DNA of 11,839 bases from CAYYKK01 sp964467935 (GTDB lineage: Bacteria > Myxococcota_A > Polyangia > Polyangiales > Polyangiaceae). The notes under the pieces are model-generated. The model had not been told where the DNA came from. It did not search any database and saw only the letters and a list, made by a program, of their open reading frames with translations. Within the stretch, counting starts at the first letter, position 1; each line of letters begins with the position of its first letter. Positions 6,311 to 11,839 of this stretch are shown one piece after another. The position numbers and the translations under genes are program-made. Location: NCBI GenBank assembly GCA_964467935.1, contig CAYYKK010000244.1, positions 1 to 11,839 on the forward strand, in the 5' to 3' direction.

Positions 6311-8083
6311 ATGCGCTTCAGTTGGAGAGCTGCGATCGTGTCCGTGTCTCTGGTCGGTGCGGTCTCGTGCGACGCCCCGCCCGACCCCACCGATCGTGCC
6401 GCCGCCACCGAGTCGGTGGGATCGACGGACGAAGCGATCGGCGCCGCGTTCCCGCCTTCGGGGCCGACGACGACGGACACGCCCATCGGCCTCGCGTTCG
6501 AGATCGACAACGGCGTCGGCACCCCGCTCGAGGTGCGCAAGGGGCAGCGGTTCTACGTGAACCAAATCGACATGCGCGCGAGCCTCGACGCCTCGGTGGA
6601 CGAGGGCGTCAGCGGGCTCGACGCGTCGGGCGACTTTCGCGGTCTCGACTGGCGCGGGACGAGCCTCGCCGATCAGTCCTTCGTCGACGCCGCGAACGCC
6701 GACGGGACGTTCACGCGGCGCCGGTTCTACCGCAGCTCGCGCTGGATCGAGGAGCCGAGCTTCTTCGTGATCGAGCAGGTCGACTCGGCGGGGCACGACA
6801 CGTCGCTCCCGGTGATCGTCGGGACCGGCCTCGAGCACCAGCGCCTTCCTTGGGACAACTTCTTCGTTCGTCGGCTCCGCTCGATCCAATGGACCTACGA
6901 CTGCCCGACGAGCACCGATTGCAGCGGCGCGACGCACTTCGGCGAGGAGGCGCTGGTCGAGCTCCGTAATGCCATGTTCCCCGGGCCGACGTTCAAGATG
7001 CGACCCGAGACCGTGGGGCTGCGGGTCACGTGGAGCGCCAATCCGACGAAGCGTTACTCCATTCCCGTGCATCAGGTGGAGAACCCCAATTGGGATTATG
7101 GGTTCGACATGGACCTCGCCGCCGTCACGCCGCCGGGCCCGGACGGCACCTACGCGCCTGGGCAGAGCGTCACCTTCCAGTTCACGCTGAAGGACGGCTC
7201 GGGCAAGCGTCTCCACGACCCTGGCAGCATGCCGAGCTACTCCGACTTTCTCTCCGGCAACGTGCCCTCGGGTATCCAGTATTGGCGCGGGCCAGTCGAG
7301 CCGTTCGCCACCTACTACCGCCGCAAGCACCGCGAGAAGCAGCTCCTGCTCGCCGTGATGGGTCCGCGCCAGGACGACAAACCCATTTACGAGGTGGTCG
7401 ACATCCTGCAGAAGATCGATTTCGCGACGGGCATCGTCACCTCGGGGACCCCCGCGGCCGACGGGATCTACGCCGCCGCCACGGGCGTGCCGAGCTTCCT
7501 CGTCCTCTTCGCGGGGCCGCCGCTCTGGTCGCTGCCGTCGACGGACACGTGGACCTTCACGCTGCCGCCCGACGCGGTGCCGGGGACGTACACGGTCGCG
7601 TTGAAGGGGCGCCGCAGCTATCTCGGCGAGGACATCCCGCGGAGCCGCGTGATCCGGATTCAGGTCGGCACGACCCAGCCGACGGAGGCCACGCTCGATA
7701 CGGGGCATTGCAACGACTGCCACCAGGGCGGGAGCGCCCTGTCACGGGTCAATCACGCGCTCGACGATCGAGCCGCCTGCACCGCGTGTCACGCGCCGCT
7801 CACGTTCGAGCGTGAGGGGCCGATCTTCGTCCGCACTCACTTCATTCATTCGAGGTCCAAGCGGTTCGGCGCGGATCTCTCGGACTGCAGCACGTGCCAC
7901 CTCACCGCCGCCTCCATCCAGCGCACGAGCAAGGCCGGCTGTCTGTCGTGCCACAAGTCGTACCCGGCCGACCACGTCCAGCAGTTCGGACCGGTGACGG
8001 ACATGTACGTCGGCGGAGGGGACGAGTCGTTCCAAGCGTGCTCGACCAGCTGCCACACCACCCACCCGAACAGCGGGCTCTGA
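6311..8083 (+). CDS. Secreted multihaem c-type cytochrome lipoprotein (MtrC/OmcA-like C-terminal part)
   Basis: This 590-residue exported protein probably moves electrons outside the cytoplasmic membrane. The N-terminus MRFSWRAAIVSVSLVGAVSC is a lipoprotein signal with Cys20 as the lipidated residue. Residues about 50-460 carry no haem motifs and look beta-rich; the stretch from about 260 (YAPGQSVTFQFTLKDGSG, later DAVPGTYTVALKGRR) resembles the Ig-like domains of outer-surface OmcA/MtrC cytochromes. A Cys pair in YDCPTSTDC may form a disulfide. The last 125 residues bind haem: CNDCH (467-471), CTACH (490-494), CSTCH (526-530), CLSCH (544-548) and an atypical CSTSCH (577-582, CxxxCH). His residues in RVNHALDD and THFIHSRS are likely distal ligands. 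Five haems are fewer than the decahaem family norm, so this is a relative or a fragment-like variant. It leads the second operon, 28 bases before the FIST gene. No MtrA/MtrB partners are in the window, so extracellular electron transfer is unproven. Confidence 0.88.
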   Translation: MRFSWRAAIVSVSLVGAVSCDAPPDPTDRAAATESVGSTDEAIGAAFPPSGPTTTDTPIGLAFEIDNGVGTPLEVRKGQRFYVNQIDMRASLDASVDEGVSGLDASGDFRGLDWRGTSLADQSFVDAANADGTFTRRRFYRSSRWIEEPSFFVIEQVDSAGHDTSLPVIVGTGLEHQRLPWDNFFVRRLRSIQWTYDCPTSTDCSGATHFGEEALVELRNAMFPGPTFKMRPETVGLRVTWSANPTKRYSIPVHQVENPNWDYGFDMDLAAVTPPGPDGTYAPGQSVTFQFTLKDGSGKRLHDPGSMPSYSDFLSGNVPSGIQYWRGPVEPFATYYRRKHREKQLLLAVMGPRQDDKPIYEVVDILQKIDFATGIVTSGTPAADGIYAAATGVPSFLVLFAGPPLWSLPSTDTWTFTLPPDAVPGTYTVALKGRRSYLGEDIPRSRVIRIQVGTTQPTEATLDTGHCNDCHQGGSALSRVNHALDDRAACTACHAPLTFEREGPIFVRTHFIHSRSKRFGADLSDCSTCHLTAASIQRTSKAGCLSCHKSYPADHVQQFGPVTDMYVGGGDESFQACSTSCHTTHPNSGL

Positions 8084-8111
8084 GCCCAGCCCCGTAGAGA
8101 GAAAGAGACGC

Positions 8112-9263
8112 ATGGCCAAAGTCACCCTCGAGACCGGACGCTCCGCTTCCACCGACCCGGCCAAGGCGGCCGAAGAGGCGCTCGCGGCGCTCGGATCGAC
8201 CGTCCCCAAGGTCGTCTTCGGATTCGTTCCCGGGCCGTTCGATCACGCCGCTTACCACAAGGCCCTTCGCGAGCGTCTGCCGCGCGCCGTGCGCCTCGTG
8301 ACGAGCTCGACCGGCGGCGAGATCGTCCAGCAGGGGTACCTGACGGAGCACCTCGTCGTCGGCGCGCTCGGCGGCGATCTCGAGGTCGGCCTCGGCATGG
8401 CGACCGGGCTCGCGCGCGACGCCGCGAGCGTCGGCGCGAGCGCGATCGAGAAGGCCGCGTCCGAGCTCGGGACCTCGGTCTCCTCGCTCGACCGCCGCTC
8501 CGGGGCGATCGTCATCGAGGACGGTTTCAAGATGAAGAAGGAGGAGATGCTCCTCGGCGTCCTGGAGAAGAACCAGGGCCTCGTGCTCGTGGGGGGCGGC
8601 GCGAGCGGCTACGAGTTCATGCGCGGGACGGGGTGGGTCGGTCTCGACGGCGAGGTCGTGCCGGACGGGGCGCTCATCATGGTGTTCCGCACGTCGGCGC
8701 CGTGGGCCGCGCTCCGGTCGCACTGGTACGAGCCGACGGGCCGCTCGGTGCGCGTGACGAAGGTCGACGTCGCGTCTCGGCGCATCCTCGAGCTCGACGG
8801 AAAGCCGGCCGGAGCGCGCTGGGCCGAGATCGCCGACGTCCCGCCCGAGCACCTCACCATCGCCCAACCGGACCAGTTCCTGAAGTGGGCGCTGGCGATG
8901 AAGGTAGGTCGAGAGTACTTCCTCCGCGCGATCTCGAAGAGCCTCACCGACGACACGCTCGAGTCGACCAACATGATCCAGGAGGACCAGGAGCTCGAGG
9001 TCATGCGCGTCGGCGACATCGTCGCGTCGACGAAGCGGTTCTTCTCCGAGGAGCTGCCGCGGAGGATCGAGCGGCCGACCGCGGCGCTCCTCTTCGACTG
9101 TGGCGCGCGCAAGCTCTACGCCCAAATGACGGGCAAGCTCGACGAGGTCGGCGCGACCCTCGCCTCGGCGCCGCCGTGCGCCGGCTTCACGGTGCAGTTC
9201 GAGACGTATTGCGGATTCATGATCAACAGCACGCTGACCTCCTTGGTCTTCGGTGAGTCATGA
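8112..9263 (+). CDS. FIST N- and C-domain sensory protein
   Basis: This 383-residue protein has no signal peptide or membrane span and is probably cytoplasmic. The N-terminal FIST domain (about 30-220) is seen from PKVVFGFVPGPFDHAAYHKA, then LVTSSTGGEI and GGGASGYEFMRG. The C-terminal FIST_C domain (about 235-378) ends in LLFDCGARKLYAQM and INSTLTSLVFGES, the usual closing pattern. FIST domains are known from bacterial signalling proteins and are thought to bind small ligands, perhaps amino acids; the ligand here is unknown. Three cysteines near the C-terminus (the one in FDCGAR, Cys356 and Cys367) could respond to redox state, which is speculation. The start at 8112 is preceded by a purine-rich GAGAGAAAGAGA (8096-8107) rather than a strong Shine-Dalgarno. 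The ATGA overlap with the next kinase gene (9260-9263) suggests that the FIST protein provides the sensory input for that kinase, which has no sensor domain of its own. Confidence 0.9.
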   Translation: MAKVTLETGRSASTDPAKAAEEALAALGSTVPKVVFGFVPGPFDHAAYHKALRERLPRAVRLVTSSTGGEIVQQGYLTEHLVVGALGGDLEVGLGMATGLARDAASVGASAIEKAASELGTSVSSLDRRSGAIVIEDGFKMKKEEMLLGVLEKNQGLVLVGGGASGYEFMRGTGWVGLDGEVVPDGALIMVFRTSAPWAALRSHWYEPTGRSVRVTKVDVASRRILELDGKPAGARWAEIADVPPEHLTIAQPDQFLKWALAMKVGREYFLRAISKSLTDDTLESTNMIQEDQELEVMRVGDIVASTKRFFSEELPRRIERPTAALLFDCGARKLYAQMTGKLDEVGATLASAPPCAGFTVQFETYCGFMINSTLTSLVFGES

Positions 9264-11368
9264 GTGATTCGATCGAGAACGCCGAGGACCTCCGCGCCGA
9301 GGTCGCGCGGCTCCGTGACGAGCTCGCGGTGCAGCGCGCGCTCTCCGCGAAGGCCATCGCGAGCTATCAGCAGCGGGCGCTGCAAATGGAGGTCATTCGG
9401 CAGCAGAACGAGGACCTCGATCGGCTCGCCGGCGAGCTCGCGCGCTCGAAGCGCGCGGAGGAGGAGCGGTCGAGGCAGCTCGAGGAGGCTGCGCGGCTCA
9501 AGAGCGAGTTCCTCGCGAACTTCTCCCACGAGATCAGGACGCCGCTGAACGGGATCCTCGGCTACTGCGATCTGCTCGTCCGCGAAGAAGGCTCGCGGTT
9601 GACGCCGCACGGACGACGCGATCTCAACGTCATCAAGAACAACGCGAAGACGCTGCTCGCGCTCATCAACGACATCCTCGACTTGTCGAAGATCGAGGCG
9701 CAGCGGGCCGAAGTGGTGAACGAGCGCGTGGACGTGGGCGCGCTCGTCGACGAGTGCGTCGCCACGGTGCGTGAGCTCCTGAAGGGCAAGGACGTGACGG
9801 TGGGCGCCTCGATCGAGCCCGCCGCGGGCGTCGCCTTCACGGACTCGCTCAAGCTGCGGCAGGTGCTCCTGAACCTCCTCTCGAACGCGGCCAAGTTCAC
9901 CGAGTCGGGCGAGATTCAGGTCGAGGCGCGGGCCGAGGGCGCGGGGCTCGTCGTCACCGTGGAGGACACGGGGATCGGCATCGCGCCCGAGCAGATCGAT
10001 CACGTCTTCGAGAAGTTTCGGCAGGTGGGAGACGCGAGCACGCGCCGCGTCGGCGGGACGGGGCTCGGGCTCGCGATCGTGCGCGAGGTCACCCGCATCC
10101 TCGGGGGCACCGTCACGGTCGTGAGCGCGCTCGGCCGCGGATCGAAGTTCACGGTGACGCTCCCCGCCGCCCTCGGCGCGGAGGGGCTCGCGGCCGCGCC
10201 CCTGGTCAAGGCGCCGAAGACGCCCTTGCCCGCGCGGGCGGGAGAGTCCCCGCTCGTGCTCATCGTCGACGACGATCCCATGATCGTCTCGCTCTTGCGG
10301 GGAGACCTGGAGCGAGAGGGTTTTCGCGTCGTGGCCGTGGGCGACGGCGTCGCGGGTCTCGCCGCGGCGAAGCAGCATCGGCCGAGCGCGATCGTCCTCG
10401 ACATCCACCTCCCGAAGCTCGACGGCTGGGTGGTCCTCTCCGAGCTCAAGACCGACCCGCAGCTCTCGCACGTGCCCGTCATCATGCTCAGCGTCGAGGA
10501 GGAGCGCGCGAAGGGCTTCTCGTTCGGTGCGTGTGACTACCTCGTGAAGCCGGTCGAGCCCGAGCGGCTCGTGGACGCCGTCCGGCGCAACATGCCGGAG
10601 CTCGGCGGCAGCGTCCTCGTCGTCGACGACGACGACTCGGCGCGGGAGCTCGTCGCGCGGAACCTCAAAGCGGCCGGCTTCGGCACGGTCGAGGCGCCGG
10701 ACGGCGAGAACGCGCTCCTCAAGCTGCGCGTCGTGAACCCGGCGTTGGTCGTCCTCGACCTGATGATGCCCCGGATGGATGGCTTCGAGGTGCTGGGCAC
10801 CATTCGCGCCGAGGGCTCGGCCGTGCCCGTCATCGTCCTCACGGGCAAGTCCCTCGAGCCGAGCGAAGAGGCGCTCCTCAAGGCAGGGCTCGCGCACGTG
10901 GTTCGCAAGGGCGGGCTCGCGATCGAGAGCGTCGTCGAGCAGGCGAAGCGCCTCGTGCGTGAGGCGGGCGCGACGACGCGGAGGCTCCCGCGCGTCCTCT
11001 ACGTCGAGGACTCGCCGCAGAACCGCGACATCGTGCGGAGATATCTCTCGGGCGAGTTCGAGGTGATCGAGGCGGAGGACGGCGAGCACGGGCTCGAGCG
11101 GGCCAAGCGCGATCTGCCCGACCTGGTCTTGATGGACCTCTCGCTCCCGCGCATGGACGGGTGGGAGACGACGAAGCGGCTCAAGGAGACGGCGCGCATG
11201 GCGAACGTGCCCGTGATCGCGCTCACGGCCTATGTCTCGCGCGAGGACCGCGATCGCGCGAAGGAGGTCGGCTGCGTGGACTACCTCACGAAGCCGGTCG
11301 AGCGCGAGGCGCTGCTCGCCACGATCCGACGTCACCTCGGTGGATCCGCGGAGGCGCCGCATGCCTGA
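9260..11368 (+). CDS. Soluble hybrid histidine kinase with three receiver domains
   Basis: The 702-residue protein has no membrane segments. Residues 1-85 form a long charged coiled coil, with no PAS, GAF or other sensor domain. The HisKA H-box is NFSHEIRTPLNGILGY (His90), typical of hybrid kinases. The ATPase domain follows with the N-box NLLSNAAKFT, the G1 box VEDTGIGI, the F-box FEKFRQ and the G2 box GGTGLGLAI. Three receivers come next: REC1 (about 330-448, Asp381 in VLDIHLPKLDG, Lys in VKPVE), REC2 (about 450-568, Asp500 in VLDLMMPRMDG, Lys in RKGG rather than KP) and REC3 (about 576-693, Asp626 in LMDLSLPRMDG, Lys in TKPVE). All three keep the acidic pocket and phosphoacceptor. There is no Hpt domain. 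The ATG overlaps the FIST stop by 4 bases, and the stop lies 8 bases inside the next response regulator gene, so the three proteins are probably made in step. Input likely comes through the coiled coil from a partner such as the FIST protein. Confidence 0.95.
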   Translation: MSDSIENAEDLRAEVARLRDELAVQRALSAKAIASYQQRALQMEVIRQQNEDLDRLAGELARSKRAEEERSRQLEEAARLKSEFLANFSHEIRTPLNGILGYCDLLVREEGSRLTPHGRRDLNVIKNNAKTLLALINDILDLSKIEAQRAEVVNERVDVGALVDECVATVRELLKGKDVTVGASIEPAAGVAFTDSLKLRQVLLNLLSNAAKFTESGEIQVEARAEGAGLVVTVEDTGIGIAPEQIDHVFEKFRQVGDASTRRVGGTGLGLAIVREVTRILGGTVTVVSALGRGSKFTVTLPAALGAEGLAAAPLVKAPKTPLPARAGESPLVLIVDDDPMIVSLLRGDLEREGFRVVAVGDGVAGLAAAKQHRPSAIVLDIHLPKLDGWVVLSELKTDPQLSHVPVIMLSVEEERAKGFSFGACDYLVKPVEPERLVDAVRRNMPELGGSVLVVDDDDSARELVARNLKAAGFGTVEAPDGENALLKLRVVNPALVVLDLMMPRMDGFEVLGTIRAEGSAVPVIVLTGKSLEPSEEALLKAGLAHVVRKGGLAIESVVEQAKRLVREAGATTRRLPRVLYVEDSPQNRDIVRRYLSGEFEVIEAEDGEHGLERAKRDLPDLVLMDLSLPRMDGWETTKRLKETARMANVPVIALTAYVSREDRDRAKEVGCVDYLTKPVEREALLATIRRHLGGSAEAPHA
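11350..11354 (+). promoter_or_regulatory. Ribosome binding site GGAGG for the response regulator
   Basis: GGAGG lies 6 bases before the ATG at 11361, within the end of the hybrid kinase gene. It supports this start over the longer upstream opening of the same frame, which would overlap the kinase much further. Confidence 0.7.
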
Positions 11369-11765
11369 GCCCAAGCTGCGGGTGCTCATCGTCGACGACG
11401 ACGAGACGACGCTCGATCTCGTGAGCCGGACGTTGCGCGTCTACGACTTCGAGGTCACGACGTGCACGAGCCCCATCGGCGTCACGAACCTCGTCGTCCA
11501 AGTGGCGCCGCACATCGTGCTGATGGACGTGAACATCCCGGCGCTCTCCGGCGATCAGCTGCTCAAGATCGTGAGGAAGAAGGCGCCCGAGCACACGCTC
11601 CTCGTGCTCTACAGCGCCGCGGACGAGTCGAAGCTGCGGCAGCTCGCCCTGTTGGTCGAGGCGGACGGGTGGATCTCGAAGAGCGTCGTCGGGGCCCAGC
11701 TCGCGGCCGAGCTGCGGAGCCTGGTCGCGCGCCCGGCGTCGAAGCGCGGCGTCGGAGCCCCTTAG
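11361..11765 (+). CDS. Single-domain response regulator (CheY-like receiver)
   Basis: The 134-residue protein is a lone receiver domain without DNA-binding or enzymatic output. It starts LRVLIVDDDE (acidic pocket), carries the phosphoacceptor Asp56 in VLMDVNIPALSG, a Ser in LYSAAD at the Thr/Ser switch position, and Lys107 in WISKSVVG. About 15 residues trail the domain. The ATG at 11361 overlaps the end of the three-receiver kinase by 8 bases and has GGAGG 6 bases upstream. As the last gene of the operon it is the obvious candidate partner of that kinase, either as a phosphate sink, as a carrier to an Hpt protein elsewhere, or as a protein-binding output like CheY or DivK. The WISKS ending is less common than the KP dipeptide. 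Confidence 0.92.
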   Translation: MPEPKLRVLIVDDDETTLDLVSRTLRVYDFEVTTCTSPIGVTNLVVQVAPHIVLMDVNIPALSGDQLLKIVRKKAPEHTLLVLYSAADESKLRQLALLVEADGWISKSVVGAQLAAELRSLVARPASKRGVGAP

Positions 11766-11839
11766 CCCTTCGCGCCCGCGAGCCGCGCCGTCACGAGGTC
11801 GCGCGGCTCGCCGCGGAGGACCTGCACGCCCTCGAAGCC
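11762..11839 (-). CDS. C-terminal end of an unidentified convergent gene, cut by window edge
   Basis: The reverse strand from the right edge reads 25 codons and a TAA (11764-11762), with every sense codon ending in G or C as in the neighbouring genes. The encoded end includes GVQVLRGEPRDLVTARLAG. I do not recognise the family; a TRAM-like beta-strand ending of an RNA-modifying enzyme would be one guess, too weak to name. The stop codon overlaps the last 4 bases of the response regulator gene in tail-to-tail arrangement, which leaves no room for an intergenic terminator. Confidence 0.65.
   Translation of the reverse strand, partial: GFEGVQVLRGEPRDLVTARLAGAKG

Noticed and set aside
6005..7723. 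Open frame of 572 codons on the minus strand
   Set aside because: Shadow of the cytochrome gene extending through the repeat region; no motif supports it, and the plus strand has a strong ribosome site, signal peptide and haem motifs.
9116..11389. Long open frame of 757 codons on the minus strand
   Set aside because: It is the antisense shadow of the hybrid kinase gene in GC-rich DNA, with Arg/Glu/His-rich low-complexity translation and no recognisable domain, whereas the plus strand gives clear kinase and receiver motifs.
1..11839. Mobile element or recent transfer
   Set aside because: No transposase, integrase, tRNA gene or target-site duplication was seen, and base use is uniform throughout.

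Overview
The window is uniformly GC-rich, with third codon positions almost all G or C. It is densely packed with regulatory genes and looks like a myxobacterium (Myxococcota, perhaps of the Polyangiales type). This rests on two hybrid histidine kinases plus an orphan receiver within 12 kb, and on a protein resembling the DUF2378/TIGR02265 family, which is essentially known from myxobacteria. The lineage is an inference; there is no rRNA or other marker here.

Layout. At the left edge, on the minus strand, lies the N-terminal third of a class I [4Fe-4S] fumarate hydratase (562 down to 1). It is divergent from a four-gene plus-strand operon (808-5829): a DUF2378-like protein, a thiamine-diphosphate (ThDP) enzyme of the acetolactate synthase type, a ketoacyl synthase III (FabH/OleA-like) protein, and a soluble hybrid histidine kinase. 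All three junctions overlap by 1-4 bases (GTGA, TGATG, GTGA), so the genes are almost certainly co-transcribed and translationally coupled. The KAS III-like protein keeps the catalytic Cys and Asn but has Asn where the active-site His should be. A 481-base gap (5830-6310) follows. It holds an array of four copies of a 20-base palindrome centred 31, 32 and 34 bases apart; the last copy is inverted, so the last two copies form a perfect 19-bp inverted repeat.

The second operon (6311-11765, plus strand) encodes a secreted multihaem c-type cytochrome lipoprotein (four CxxCH and one CxxxCH), a FIST-domain sensory protein, a soluble hybrid kinase with three receiver domains, and a single-domain response regulator. 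The last three genes overlap (ATGA, and 8 bases). At the right edge the last 25 codons of an unidentified minus-strand gene converge on the response regulator and overlap it by 4 bases.

How the genes may work together. Both operons pair a metabolic or redox protein with a cytoplasmic hybrid kinase. In the first, a ThDP carboligase and a KAS III-like acyltransferase candidate would make or modify a small acyl/acyloin molecule, and the coupled kinase could sense it or a related metabolic state. In the second, an extracytoplasmic electron-transfer protein is made together with a FIST ligand sensor and a phosphorelay. These links come from gene order and are hypotheses. The most unusual items are the ThDP/KAS III/kinase operon with its altered catalytic triad, and the helically phased palindrome array between the two operons.
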